Shown here in pieces: positions 44,052 through 53,373 of a stretch of DNA of 64,000 bases. The translations under genes and the position numbers were made by a program. Position 1 is the first letter of the stretch. The number at the start of each line of letters is the position of its first letter. The stretch covers positions 1-64,000 of the forward strand of contig NZ_FNVR01000015.1 in the NCBI RefSeq assembly GCF_900108085.1, read 5' to 3'. Below the pieces are notes generated by a model. That model worked only from the letters and a program-made list of their open reading frames with translations, ran no database searches and was not told the origin of the DNA. Origin of the DNA: Algoriphagus boritolerans DSM 17298 = JCM 18970 (GTDB lineage: Bacteria; Bacteroidota; Bacteroidia; Cytophagales; Cyclobacteriaceae).

Positions 44052-44810
44052 TTACCTCAAAAACCTTCTCATCTCCTCTACCACCGCATGTGGCTGTTCC
44101 GCATGAAGCCAATGGCCTGCATTGGCGATAAATTCCAATTCATAGTTGGGGAAATGGGCTTCTAAATCTGGTAAATCTTTTTGTTGAATGTAATTGGAAT
44201 TGGCACCAGCAAGGAAAAGAGTTGGACCTTCGAAGATTGAACTTTCGGCCAAGGCTTCTCCGACATTTTCAATCTTTTCGGTGATGACTTTCAGGTTAAT
44301 CTTCCAGGTAAAACCTTCACTGTCACGAGTCAGACTTTTCAGCAGAAACTGACGAACTCCCAATTCCGGGATGTATTTCGCCAATTGCTCATCGGCTTCC
44401 TTCCGGGATTTGATTTCCTTCAGGTTTAGAGAGTTCAATCCTTCCAAAATTGACTCATGATGAACCGGATAATAGCGAGGCGCAATGTCCGCAACTATCA
44501 GTTTTTCTACCCGCTCTGGATATTTCACGGCGAAATTCATGACCGTTTTCCCACCCATTGAATGACCTAAGAGTAAGACTTTGTCCAATCCCTCAGCATC
44601 CAAAAGTTCTTTCAAATCCTCAACCATCACCGCGTAATTCCATTCCTCTGAATGCGGAGAATCTCCATGATTTCGCTGATCGACGAGGTAAAGCGTGTAA
44701 TGTTCTACCAACTCTTTGGCAATGGAAAACCAGTTATCCAGCGAGCCAAAAAGGCCGTGAAGGATGACGAGTGGTGGGCCGGAGCCGGATTTTTTGAAGT
44801 TTAAAAGCAT
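44052..44810 (-). CDS. Alpha/beta hydrolase, YbfF-like esterase
   Basis: Protein of 252 residues. ILHGLFGSLDNW is the oxyanion loop, VDQRNHGDSPHS the next conserved stretch, LLGHSMGGKTVMNFA the serine nucleophile elbow, and NAGHWLHAEQP the catalytic histidine. Length and motifs match acyl-CoA esterase YbfF and related enzymes. No signal peptide. Single gene, with a short low-complexity spacer downstream and the hairpin array upstream. Confidence 0.88.
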   Translation of the reverse strand: MLLNFKKSGSGPPLVILHGLFGSLDNWFSIAKELVEHYTLYLVDQRNHGDSPHSEEWNYAVMVEDLKELLDAEGLDKVLLLGHSMGGKTVMNFAVKYPERVEKLIVADIAPRYYPVHHESILEGLNSLNLKEIKSRKEADEQLAKYIPELGVRQFLLKSLTRDSEGFTWKINLKVITEKIENVGEALAESSIFEGPTLFLAGANSNYIQQKDLPDLEAHFPNYELEFIANAGHWLHAEQPHAVVEEMRRFLR

Positions 44811-44937
44811 GTTGAGATTTACGATTTATGAATTTCGATTTACGTCGATTATTGTGTGTTTTGGCCCTTGACCTAAGGAAATTACACCCTACTTAAGTTT
44901 TTAAATTTTCTTTTGACTTTGATGGAGACAATTTCTA

Positions 44938-45156
44938 GACCCCGAATGGGGTCAAACCTTTAAATAGCCGCGGGTGAAACCCGTGGACAACAGATGATTT
45001 GAATTATATCAGACGACCCTGAAAAGGGTCGAACAATAATAGATTCCCTTTATTTTAGATGTTCAACCCCATTCGGGGTTGTTTCCAAATTTGTTCCTTC
45101 CATTTTTCCCTAGGTTTCGCCTAGGGCTATTCAGAGGTTTGACCACTTCGTGGTCA
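44938..45156. repeat. Array of six hairpins with mirrored loops
   Basis: The 483-bp gap between two minus-strand genes holds six short hairpins: 44938-44953 (loop GAAT), 44968-44986 (GAA), 45014-45031 (GAAA), 45064-45081 (ATTC), 45108-45126 (TTTCG) and 45140-45156 (TTC). The first three have GAA-type loops and the last three the complementary kind, so the array is a mirror around about 45047. The first and fourth stems share CCCC-GAAT-GGGG in opposite senses. Another inverted pair, GTGTCCTC/GAGGACAC, lies at 45191-45241. No gene is present. Confidence 0.75.
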
Positions 45157-45293
45157 TCATTAAATTATTATATTTCAAGCCCCGTAGTTAGTGTCCTCAC
45201 AAACCGACCTCACAAAATTTTATAATAGGGTATGAGGACACCCACCTTGGTTCAATACAAATTTTTCAATCTTCCAATTTTTCAATCTTCCAA

Positions 45294-46010
45294 TCAAATC
45301 TCCAACTGCCTTCGATACATCTGAATTGTATTTTCCAATCCATAATACAGTGCATCGCAGATCAAGGCATGTCCGATAGAGACTTCTTTCAAAAACGGAA
45401 TCTGCTGCTTCAGGTAAGCCAAGTTGTGCAGATCTAAGTCATGGCCTGCATTTAGTCCCAAGCCCAATTCTCGGGCGATATGGGCCACTTCCACATAAGC
45501 TTTCACGGCTTTTTCCCGGTCCTGATGATAATGTGCCGCATAAGGTTCAGTGTACAATTCCACTCGATCGGTACCGGTAAGTTTGGCTGGCTCGAAGTAT
45601 TTTGCTTCAGGGTTGATGAAAATGGATACCCGTGTACCGATCTCATGCAGTTCCGCAACGATCTCACGAAGCATGCTATGATTTGTAATGGTATCCCAAC
45701 CGGTATTCGAGGTAATCACATCCGGCGGATCGGGTACGAGCGTGGCTTGGGCAGGCTTGACTTCCCGGATCAGTTGCATAAAGCGTTGATTGGGGTAGCC
45801 TTCGATATTGAATTCTGTAGTCACCACTTTTGCCAAATCCAACACATCCTGGTAGCGGATGTGTCGCTCATCCGGTCTCGGGTGAACCGTAATTCCCTGA
45901 GCACCAAATCGCTCACAGTCCAAGGCGACTTTGACCACATTGGGATTGTCCGCTCCGCGGGCATTGCGGAGGGTGGCAATCTTGTTAATATTTACACTAA
46001 GTTGAGTCAT
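45294..46010 (-). CDS. pdxJ: Pyridoxine 5'-phosphate synthase
   Basis: TIM-barrel enzyme of 238 residues that joins 1-deoxyxylulose 5-phosphate and 3-amino-2-oxopropyl phosphate to pyridoxine 5'-phosphate. [13 protein letters not shown] at the start, [13 protein letters not shown] (catalytic histidine), [10 protein letters not shown] and a QATLVPD-type strand are typical, as is [11 protein letters not shown] near the end. Divergent from the YqeY gene, with 60 bases between starts. Confidence 0.95.
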   Translation of the reverse strand: MTQLSVNINKIATLRNARGADNPNVVKVALDCERFGAQGITVHPRPDERHIRYQDVLDLAKVVTTEFNIEGYPNQRFMQLIREVKPAQATLVPDPPDVITSNTGWDTITNHSMLREIVAELHEIGTRVSIFINPEAKYFEPAKLTGTDRVELYTEPYAAHYHQDREKAVKAYVEVAHIARELGLGLNAGHDLDLHNLAYLKQQIPFLKEVSIGHALICDALYYGLENTIQMYRRQLEI

Positions 46011-46070
46011 ATCCGTTTTGAAAAAGGTATTTTTACAGGGTATTATTGATATAACACAAACTTAGGACTA

Positions 46071-46523
46071 ATGGCTTTAAAGCAGAAAGTAGAAGGCGAA
46101 ATAAAATCCGCCATGATTGCCAAAGACAAGGTACGGTTGACCGCCTTGCGTGCGATCAAATCAATGATTCTTCTCGAGGAAACAAAAGGAGGCTTCAGTG
46201 GAGCGCTGAGTGAAGATGAAGAAATGAAGCTTTTGACCAAGGCAGCCAAGCAGCGCAAAGACTCTGCAGATATTTACCAACAACAAAATAGACCCGATCT
46301 TTTGGAAGTGGAATTGGCTGAGCTTGCGGTGATTCAGGAGTTTTTGCCAAAAGCTTTGACCGATGACGAACTTACTGCCGCAATTCAGGAAATCATCACT
46401 ATCACAGGTGCGGTGAGTGCCAAAGAAATGGGTAAAGTCATTGGCGCAGCCAACAAGCAACTCGCGGGAAAAGCTGACGGAAAAGCGATTGCGGACAAAG
46501 TAAAATCACTTTTGAACGGCTGA
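46071..46523 (+). CDS. GatB/YqeY domain protein
   Basis: Protein of 150 residues, entirely a YqeY domain (helical, related to the tail of GatB and thought to bind tRNA-linked amidotransferases). KVRLTALRAIKSMI, KQRKDSADIYQQQNR and GKVIGAANKQLAGKADG are the family blocks. The function of the free domain is not known. First of three genes with cvpA (starting two bases on) and the amidotransferase. Confidence 0.88.
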   Translation: MALKQKVEGEIKSAMIAKDKVRLTALRAIKSMILLEETKGGFSGALSEDEEMKLLTKAAKQRKDSADIYQQQNRPDLLEVELAELAVIQEFLPKALTDDELTAAIQEIITITGAVSAKEMGKVIGAANKQLAGKADGKAIADKVKSLLNG

Positions 46524-46524
46524 G

Positions 46525-47070
46525 TTGGCACCGATTGATATTGTCATCCTGATTATTCTGGCTTTGGGAGCCTATGAGGGCTACAAAAAAGGCTTGTTGA
46601 TGTCTATTGTAGGTCTTATAGGTTTCGTTTTGGCGATTATTTTGGGAGTTTATTTTATGGACCCTGTAAGCAAAATGCTTGCTGAGCGACTGGATGAACT
46701 CACGTTTGCTTTTCCGATTATCGCATTTTTGATTGTATTTATCATCACGCTCCTTATCGTCAACATTGCGGGTTGGATGCTCAAGAAAATGATGGATATG
46801 ATCCTGCTGGGTAGTGTAGACAGTATCGCTGGAGCAATTTTGGGGATTTTAAAATCCGCGTTTTTTATTAGCCTGTTTATGTGGCTGGCATTGGGTTTTG
46901 AGCTTAAAATACCAAAAGAATGGAGTGCAAAAAGTGAGTATCTCCAATACATTGAACCTTTGGCACCGGGTGTGATTTGGGTGTTGGAGCCACTGGTGCC
47001 TAAAGTCAAAGAGCTGCAGGAGACGATTGCAGAGATCGTGGAAGGGTTTAAGGATGCTGCTGCTGATTGA
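46525..47070 (+). CDS. cvpA: CvpA family membrane protein
   Basis: Inner-membrane protein of 181 residues with four hydrophobic helices, starting DIVILIILALGAYEGYKKG, the CvpA signature. The C-terminal tail is charged and helical. The family is linked to colicin V production and envelope stress. The start is TTG 46525, one base after the stop of the YqeY gene; no other start keeps the first helix. It overlaps the next gene by 17 bases. Confidence 0.85.
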   Translation: MAPIDIVILIILALGAYEGYKKGLLMSIVGLIGFVLAIILGVYFMDPVSKMLAERLDELTFAFPIIAFLIVFIITLLIVNIAGWMLKKMMDMILLGSVDSIAGAILGILKSAFFISLFMWLALGFELKIPKEWSAKSEYLQYIEPLAPGVIWVLEPLVPKVKELQETIAEIVEGFKDAAAD

Positions 47071-47620
47071 TAATTTCGATTCCTTCAGCCATATTTTGGC
47101 GGATCTGATTCGACAGACAGGCGAGGAATTATGCGTCGTTCGAAATGATGCAAGTTTGGAAGAGATTGAAAAAATCTTTTTCAAAGGCTTGATTCTTTCA
47201 CCAGGACCTGGAATTCCACGGGATGCAGGAAATCTTTTATCTGTTTTTGAAAAATTCTACAAGCGAGTTCCAGTCTTGGGTGTCTGCTTGGGACATCAGG
47301 CGATTGGTGAATTTTTTGGAGCAGAATTGGTAAAAAATCGAGTTCCAACCCATGGTAAAGTCCATTTGGTTAGAAAAACTCAACCTCATTTTTTCACAGA
47401 AAACCTAACAGATCAATTCCAAGTCACGCGCTATCACTCGCTTCAGCTGCAAAACGTGCCTGATTGTCTAGAGGTCATTTTGGAGACTGAGTCCGGAGAG
47501 ATCATGGGAATGGCGCATAAGACGCTCCCGATCCTAGGAATCCAATATCACCCGGAGGCGTATCTGACGGAGTATGGGCTGGAGCTGGTAAAAAACTGGG
47601 TCAAAATGCTCGATTCCTGA
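47054..47620 (+). CDS. Glutamine amidotransferase, TrpG/PabA type
   Basis: Class I amidotransferase of 188 residues that feeds ammonia to chorismate-using enzymes (anthranilate or aminodeoxychorismate synthase). LLIDNFDSFSH at the start, SPGPGIP (oxyanion), GVCLGHQAIG (nucleophile cysteine) and QYHPEAYLTEYG (catalytic His-Glu) are all present. No partner synthase is adjacent, so PabA and TrpG cannot be separated. ATG 47054 lies within the end of cvpA. Confidence 0.88.
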   Translation: MLLLIDNFDSFSHILADLIRQTGEELCVVRNDASLEEIEKIFFKGLILSPGPGIPRDAGNLLSVFEKFYKRVPVLGVCLGHQAIGEFFGAELVKNRVPTHGKVHLVRKTQPHFFTENLTDQFQVTRYHSLQLQNVPDCLEVILETESGEIMGMAHKTLPILGIQYHPEAYLTEYGLELVKNWVKMLDS

Positions 47621-47670
47621 GAAGAGGGATCAATATTTAACTAATTTCTCTAATTAAAATAGAGAAAATA

Positions 47671-47757
47671 TCCGATATTTTTACTAGTACACTAGGTAAA
47701 ATATCAGATAATTTCACTAGTAAAATAGGTAAATTATCTAATTCAAACTTATCTTTG
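47671..47757 (+). promoter_or_regulatory. Repeated operator-like sites and -7 promoter element
   Basis: Two direct copies of about 33 bases, each with an imperfect palindrome of the form TTTACTAGTnnACTAGGTAAA (47680-47700; second copy 47713-47733), are followed by TATCTTTG at 47750-47757, an exact TAnnTTTG. The arrangement looks like a repressor-controlled promoter for the broken ATPase gene at 47795. Confidence 0.5.
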
Positions 47758-47794
47758 CCTCACATATCCTTTGAAATTCAATAGGTTTAGCACC

Positions 47795-48015
47795 ATGCAA
47801 AGATAGATTTTCGCCAGACTCAAGGAGCACCTCAAAAAAGAGGAAGCTACGCTATTGATCGGGCCAAGACAGAGTGGAAAATCTACCCTGCTGAAACAGC
47901 TTGAATCAGCCTGTGAATCAGAAAATATCCCTACAGTCTATATCAATCTGGAAAAAAAAACCTTTTGGCTGAACTGGATTCCAATCCACTCAATTTGTTG
48001 CGATCGATTTTCTAA
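47795..48015 (+). pseudogene. Remnant of an AAA ATPase (AAA_14/DUF4143-type)
   Basis: ATG 47795 is followed at codon 4 by TAG, then IFARLKEHLKKEEATLLIGP and RQSGKSTLLKQLE (P-loop) to VYINLEK. At the A9 run (47951-47959) the frame shifts and continues LLAELDSNPLNLLRSIF before stopping at 48015. Proteins of this family are about 380-400 residues; the Walker B, C-terminal DUF4143 and all else are gone. Dead by a nonsense codon, a frameshift and 3' deletion. The 48016-48182 stretch holds no gene I can see. Confidence 0.75.
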
Positions 48016-48182
48016 AACTGAATAAAAATTTTGACCTGTTTATTTCGGTCTCCCGTACCTTTCAATTAAAAAATAAAATTAGTTAATAGAAATAATCAAA
48101 ACAATCCGGATTCTCGATCCCACCTAATTGCTAAGAAAAAACTTAATGCGTCGTAAATGGTCAATCGTAACTTTAAATCCAA

Positions 48183-48836
48183 TCACCTCAAATCAATCAC
48201 CTCAATTCCCGGGTGTTTTTTTGGATCAAAGGTAAAATAGTCAACAGCCAGATCAGGAGCAGCTTTTAGATTTTTGAAGGAATAAGAAAAGATCCCTCCC
48301 TGCCCGTCGGACATTTCCCATCCCAGTAAATCCTTGGAGGATTTGTCCACCATCAATTTCACTTCCTTGAATGGAGCATTGGATTTCATGGCAGTGAGTT
48401 CGACTACATTGACTGCTTTTCCCTGATAGGTTTTGTCTGCTAAAAGCCGATAATTGAAGCCAGTCTGATACATTTTATAGATGTTTGAGGGAGTCAGTTC
48501 ACCTTCCATCTGAGTCGCATCGTTGATGGTTACTTCCTTGTAAGAGGCTGTTTGGATATAGGTCCATACCGTTTTTCCGTCGTTATAGATTTCCTGATCA
48601 GGAAGCTTTAATCGGTATTTTTCTCCACTTACAGCGATTTCACCGGCTTGCCTGTCACCGGCTACACCGGCATCCTGGTAGGTGTAGTCAAAACCTGCGG
48701 TAAACCCTTTCATGTTTTGGTACTTTTGGCTCATCGCATCAAGCACGGCTTTGGCTTTTGGGTCTTTCTGCGCTGTGGCCTGAAAGCTCCATAAAACCAG
48801 ACAAAAAAGAAGGAAAAGTTGACTTGGAAATTTCAT
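48183..48836 (-). CDS. lolA: Outer-membrane lipoprotein carrier protein LolA-like
   Basis: Periplasmic protein of 217 residues with a signal peptide (LLFCLVLWSFQATAQ). The LolA fold is recognisable from KAKAVLDAMSQKYQNMKGFTAGF at the start, GKTVWTYIQTASYKEVTIND in the middle and the short-strand end. LolA carries lipoproteins from the LolCDE exporter to the outer membrane, consistent with the many lipoproteins here. It sits 33 bases behind ftsK on the same strand, a common arrangement in Bacteroidota. Confidence 0.88.
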   Translation of the reverse strand: MKFPSQLFLLFCLVLWSFQATAQKDPKAKAVLDAMSQKYQNMKGFTAGFDYTYQDAGVAGDRQAGEIAVSGEKYRLKLPDQEIYNDGKTVWTYIQTASYKEVTINDATQMEGELTPSNIYKMYQTGFNYRLLADKTYQGKAVNVVELTAMKSNAPFKEVKLMVDKSSKDLLGWEMSDGQGGIFSYSFKNLKAAPDLAVDYFTFDPKKHPGIEVIDLR

Positions 48837-48869
48837 GAATTGGAGCTGTTGGAACTGGATTTACAGCGA

Positions 48870-51356
48870 TTACAAGCTATTCAATAACCGTTCCAAACTG
48901 GCGTCATCCTGGATAAGGACTTCCCTTGCTTTTGAGCCCTCAAAAGAACCTACGATTCCAGCTGCCTCCAACTGGTCTACAATCCTTCCGGCTCGATTAT
49001 AACCCAGCTTTAACTTTCTTTGAATTAAAGAAGTACTTCCCTGCTGATGCAAAACGATCAGTCGCGCTGCTTCATCAAATAGCGGATCACGATCTGAAAG
49101 ATCCACGCCGGAAATGGAGCCATCTCCATCTTCTCCGACGAATTCCGGAAGTAAATAAGCATCCGAATAGCCCTTTTGCTCACCTATCCAATCACAAATG
49201 GCGTCCACTTCGGGAGTATCCAGGAAGGCACATTGGATTCGGGTCATTTCTGAGCCATGGGAAAGCAGCATGTCTCCCATGCCAATGAGTTGGTCTGCCC
49301 CTCCTGCGTCCAGAATGGTTCTGGAGTCGATTTTGGAGGTAACCCGGAAAGAAAGCCGGGCAGGAAAGTTTGCTTTGATGATCCCTGTGATGACGTTCAC
49401 CGAAGGCCGTTGGGTGGCCACCACCAGGTGAATTCCTATGGCCCGTGCAAGCTGTGCCAAGCGAGCGATCGGAGCTTCGATCTCTTTTCCCGCGGTCATC
49501 ATCAAGTCCGCCAACTCATCGATCACGAGGACGATGTATGGCATGAAATAGTGTCCTTTTTCAGGATTGAGTTTGCGGGCGATAAACTTGGCGTTGTATT
49601 CTTTGAGGTTTCTACAGCCCGCATCTTTGAGTAGATTGTATCGGTTATCCATTTCGATACAAAGCGAATTCAGCGTATAGATAACCTTCTTGGTATCGGT
49701 GATAATGGCTTCTTCCGATCCCGGAAGCTTGGCCAAGAAGTGCCGCTCGATCTTGTTAAAGAGCGTTAATTCTACCTTTTTTGGATCTACGAGGACAAAC
49801 TTCAACTGGGAAGGGTGCTTTTTGTAAATCAAGGAAGCCAAGATCATGTTTAGTCCGACGGACTTACCTTGGCCAGTTGCTCCAGCCATCAGGAGGTGAG
49901 GCATCTTAGCCAGATCGGCCACAAATACTTCATTGGAAATGGTTTTGCCCAAAGCAATAGGAAGATCCTTGTCTGAACGCATGAATTTCTCCGTGCCCAA
50001 TACCGCCCGAGCTGGCACAAGCTCCCGGTTTTTATTGGGAACCTCGATACCAATGGTACCTTTTCCTGGGATAGGGGCGATGATTCGAATCCCCAATGCC
50101 GCCAAACTCAAAGCAATATCGTCTTCGAGATTTTTGATTTTTGAGATCTTCACCCCCGGATCGGGGACGATTTCGTACAAAGTCACCGTAGGTCCGATCG
50201 TTGCCTGAATTCCCTGAATTCCTATTTGGAAATTTTTGAGTGTGGTGACGATTTTATCCTTGTTTTCCTGCAGTTCCTGCATCGATACGGTCACCTTTTT
50301 GATGTCGTATTCATTCAGCAGGTCAAGTGTAGGATATTTATATCGGGGGAGGTCCAGCGTAGGATCGTAGGGATCCAGGTTTTCGACCTCTTCGGCTGTT
50401 TTTTCCTCTTCTATTTTATTTACTGAGAAATTGCCTTGTTTCACGGCACTTTTTCCCTCATCCAAAAGATTGACCTGAGGAACTTCAAAAAGATCTTCTT
50501 CCTGCTCCTCTGACATTTCTCCTTTGACATCAAAGGCAAGCTCGGGCTTAGATTCGGTTGAGGGATTACTTTTCACTTCCCAAGCGCTTCCGTCATCATC
50601 GATTTCTTCTTCCAATTCGTCATTTTCTTCGGAACCGTCATTGATCGAAAAAGGACTGGTTTTGGGTTCTTTTTTCTGTAGAGCAGAACTATCAGCCATC
50701 TCCTCATCCTTTGGAGAAAACCAGGTCAATTTCTCCAAACCGAAGAAAAGAACCACGAAAATCAAAAATGCGCCAACAATAATGATGAAGGTTCCCATTC
50801 CCAGAAAATCACTGGAAAGCTTGGCCAACTCATACCCAAATCCTCCTGAAAGAAAACTCCAATACGAGTAACCTTCCACCAAAATCACGATGTAGCCCAT
50901 CAATAATCCGAGCCAAGCTGTGAAAAACAGCGAAAAAACCACATATCGCGTGAGCGGTAGCAGGGAAAACTTAAACGTCCACCTAAACCCAAGCAAAAAC
51001 AGGAATGGAGGAAGTAAAAATGCGGCAATTCCAAACCAGCGAAAGATGAGCCAGTGCGATGCTTGGGCTCCCAGGTAACCCACCCAATTCCGCGATTCTC
51101 TTGCGGCATCCCGAACCGCCTGATCCGGATTGTTCATGACCAAACTTTGGTCGGCAGGACCATTGATCAAGTAGCTGATGAAGGCAATAAATAAAAAGAT
51201 TGACGCTGAAATTAAAATGATCCCAAGCGTCAGCGGTAATTGCTTAAATTGGATTTTCCCAAAAGAAAACCCCGGCCCTTTTGGTTTGACAGGGCTTTTT
51301 TTAGTGTTCTCTGCTTTCTTTCGAAATGTATTTTTAGCGGAAGATTCTGATGCCAT
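48870..51356 (-). CDS. ftsK: DNA translocase FtsK
   Basis: Protein of 828 residues. Four to five N-terminal transmembrane helices (about 30-210), an acidic linker (about 220-330, EENDELEEEIDDDG), then the RecA-like motor with Walker A MAGATGQGKSVGLN, Walker B LVIDELADLMM, and ATQRPSVNVITG. The C-terminal gamma winged-helix domain ends QLEAAGIVGSFEGSKAREV. It moves DNA at the division septum and resolves chromosome dimers. The start is ATG 51356. Confidence 0.95.
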   Translation of the reverse strand: MASESSAKNTFRKKAENTKKSPVKPKGPGFSFGKIQFKQLPLTLGIILISASIFLFIAFISYLINGPADQSLVMNNPDQAVRDAARESRNWVGYLGAQASHWLIFRWFGIAAFLLPPFLFLLGFRWTFKFSLLPLTRYVVFSLFFTAWLGLLMGYIVILVEGYSYWSFLSGGFGYELAKLSSDFLGMGTFIIIVGAFLIFVVLFFGLEKLTWFSPKDEEMADSSALQKKEPKTSPFSINDGSEENDELEEEIDDDGSAWEVKSNPSTESKPELAFDVKGEMSEEQEEDLFEVPQVNLLDEGKSAVKQGNFSVNKIEEEKTAEEVENLDPYDPTLDLPRYKYPTLDLLNEYDIKKVTVSMQELQENKDKIVTTLKNFQIGIQGIQATIGPTVTLYEIVPDPGVKISKIKNLEDDIALSLAALGIRIIAPIPGKGTIGIEVPNKNRELVPARAVLGTEKFMRSDKDLPIALGKTISNEVFVADLAKMPHLLMAGATGQGKSVGLNMILASLIYKKHPSQLKFVLVDPKKVELTLFNKIERHFLAKLPGSEEAIITDTKKVIYTLNSLCIEMDNRYNLLKDAGCRNLKEYNAKFIARKLNPEKGHYFMPYIVLVIDELADLMMTAGKEIEAPIARLAQLARAIGIHLVVATQRPSVNVITGIIKANFPARLSFRVTSKIDSRTILDAGGADQLIGMGDMLLSHGSEMTRIQCAFLDTPEVDAICDWIGEQKGYSDAYLLPEFVGEDGDGSISGVDLSDRDPLFDEAARLIVLHQQGSTSLIQRKLKLGYNRAGRIVDQLEAAGIVGSFEGSKAREVLIQDDASLERLLNSL

Positions 51357-51409
51357 TTAAGCTTGAAAGTACAATTTTAATTTTAGCCACGTGGCTATTG
51401 AATCGGATC

Positions 51410-52450
51410 TTACCGGGAAAAATATGCCAGAAGTCCTTTTTTGATATTTTTTATCAATGCGGGTCCCTCATAAATCATGCCTGAGTAGACCTGAATCAGG
51501 CTCGCACCTGCCTCTAACTTTTCAATTGCGTCGGCCGCCGAATATATTCCTCCCACGCCGACTATCGGAAACGCTCCTTTTGACTTTTGATGTAGGTATC
51601 GGATGACTTCTGTACTTCTCTTTGCAAGAACTTTGCCGCTAACCCCGCCGGCTCCGATTGCCTTCACTTCAGTTGGAGAAGTGCTCAGATTCGAACGGTC
51701 GATGGTCGTATTGGTGGCAATGACTCCGTCAATTTCGGTTTCTTGGACGATTTCCACGATGTCATCCAATTGTCCGTCGGTGAGGTCAGGAGCGATTTTT
51801 AGCAGGATCGGCTTTGGATTCGGTTTTTTATCGTTAGCAGATTTGACTGCTTGGAGAAGTTGCTTTAGCGGTTCTTTCTCCTGTAAATCACGAAGATTTG
51901 GCGTATTTGGAGAGCTGACATTGACTACAAAATAATCCACATAGGGATGAAGTGTCTCCAGACAAAACAGGTAATCGTCCACCGCATTTTCATTGGGAGT
52001 GACTTTGTTTTTGCCAATGTTTCCTCCGACGATGACATCGGAATTTCGTTGCTTCAATCGATCCACAGCTGCCAAAACACCCCCATTGTTGAAGCCCATG
52101 CGGTTGATCAGTGCTTCATCCTGTGGTAATCTGAAAAGGCGGGGAAGTGGATTTCCTTCTTGCGGTTTAGGTGTCAAAGTACCGATTTCGATGAATCCAA
52201 ATCCGAGCATTGCCATTTCGTCGATGAGTTTGGCATCCTTATCAAAGCCTGCGGCCAGACCCACCGGATTTTTGAATTTCAATCCAAAAACCTCCCGTTC
52301 CAGCTTTGGATCATCCAAGCCAAAGGTGGATTTGACTATAGCGTGAGCAATCGGGAGATTGAAAAAGGTTTTAATAAGCGAAAAAGTGAAGTGGTGCGCT
52401 GCCTCCGGATTTTTGAGGAAAAGAAGTGGTTTGAGCAGAGATTTATACAC
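51410..52450 (-). CDS. pyrD: Dihydroorotate dehydrogenase (quinone), class 2
   Basis: Membrane-associated FMN enzyme of 346 residues that oxidises dihydroorotate to orotate with quinone. [11 protein letters not shown] at the N-terminus is the membrane-binding helix pair of class 2. [32 protein letters not shown] (catalytic serine) and [17 protein letters not shown] are clear. The start is uncertain: GTG 52450 ([12 protein letters not shown]) gives the family N-terminus; in-frame TTG codons up to 52492 add up to 14 residues. Confidence 0.92.
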   Translation of the reverse strand: MYKSLLKPLLFLKNPEAAHHFTFSLIKTFFNLPIAHAIVKSTFGLDDPKLEREVFGLKFKNPVGLAAGFDKDAKLIDEMAMLGFGFIEIGTLTPKPQEGNPLPRLFRLPQDEALINRMGFNNGGVLAAVDRLKQRNSDVIVGGNIGKNKVTPNENAVDDYLFCLETLHPYVDYFVVNVSSPNTPNLRDLQEKEPLKQLLQAVKSANDKKPNPKPILLKIAPDLTDGQLDDIVEIVQETEIDGVIATNTTIDRSNLSTSPTEVKAIGAGGVSGKVLAKRSTEVIRYLHQKSKGAFPIVGVGGIYSAADAIEKLEAGASLIQVYSGMIYEGPALIKNIKKGLLAYFSR

Positions 52451-52532
52451 GTAGACTGGAGCAGAATTGAGCACCAAAGTTAGGGATTGCAAGCAGAAAA
52501 TCAGGCAGAAATATGCCCTGATATTCCAAGAT

Positions 52533-53303
52533 CTAGGAGTTTGCTTCTGAGATTAATCTCAGTCCTTCCAAGGTCAGATTCCGGTCGACTTCGTCAAACG
52601 TATTTTCCAAAGTGGTCAATATCGCTGCAAGTCCGCCTGTGGCAATGATGGTGAATTTCAGCTTTGTTTCTTCTTCAATTGCCTCGATCATTCCTTTGAC
52701 CAAACCGGTATATCCGTACAAAACTCCGGCTTGAATCGCGTGGATCGTGTTTTTCCCAAGTGCAGAATCGGGAAGGCTCAGCTCGACTTCCGGCAGCTTG
52801 GAAGTATTGGAAAATAAAGCCTTGATGGCAGTTTGTAGTCCCGGCACGATGTTGACTCCGAGGATTTCTCCTTTTTTATCTACGGCTGTAAAGGTCAGGG
52901 CAGTTCCAAAATCCACAATAATGACCGGGCTGCGATGCTTCGAAAAAGCGGCCACAACGTTGCACATCAGATCGCTGCCGATTTCGTTTGGCCGAAGGGA
53001 TTTGACAGGAAGTTTGGGATAGCTTTTGGGTGAAATCAAGTAGGGTTCAAGACCAAAGAAATTCTTACAAAATTGCGAAATGATGAAGTTTACCTCGGGA
53101 ACTACCGAACTAAAGCCGATTTTTTCAATCTGCGAAAGCTGAATTCCATGCTCGATAAAATAGAGCGGTACTTTTTTGCTGAGCTGAGAAATCAGCCTCG
53201 GAGTCTTAGTTTCGAGTCGGAATTGGTTGGTCCATTTTCCGCTTCTTTGATCAAAAAGTGCAAAAACGACATTCGAGTTGCCGGCATCGATGGCTAAAAA
53301 CAT
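52533..53303 (-). CDS. coaX: Type III pantothenate kinase
   Basis: Protein of 256 residues of the ASKHA fold that phosphorylates pantothenate in CoA synthesis and, unlike CoaA, is not feedback-inhibited and needs a monovalent cation. [17 protein letters not shown] is motif 1; [18 protein letters not shown] and [15 protein letters not shown] hold the catalytic aspartate and phosphate loop; ATGGLAA is near the C-terminus. Divergent from the GNAT gene, 70 bases between starts. Confidence 0.94.
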   Translation of the reverse strand: MFLAIDAGNSNVVFALFDQRSGKWTNQFRLETKTPRLISQLSKKVPLYFIEHGIQLSQIEKIGFSSVVPEVNFIISQFCKNFFGLEPYLISPKSYPKLPVKSLRPNEIGSDLMCNVVAAFSKHRSPVIIVDFGTALTFTAVDKKGEILGVNIVPGLQTAIKALFSNTSKLPEVELSLPDSALGKNTIHAIQAGVLYGYTGLVKGMIEAIEEETKLKFTIIATGGLAAILTTLENTFDEVDRNLTLEGLRLISEANS

Positions 53304-53373
53304 GCTATTCTCAGGTTTTGACTAATTTAGGCCAACAAAGAAGTAAATACCAAATTCAAATCCCTTTTTCGCT

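Noticed and set aside
44938..45156. CRISPR array
   Set aside because: The repeated units are different hairpins without constant repeats or spacers, and no cas genes are present.
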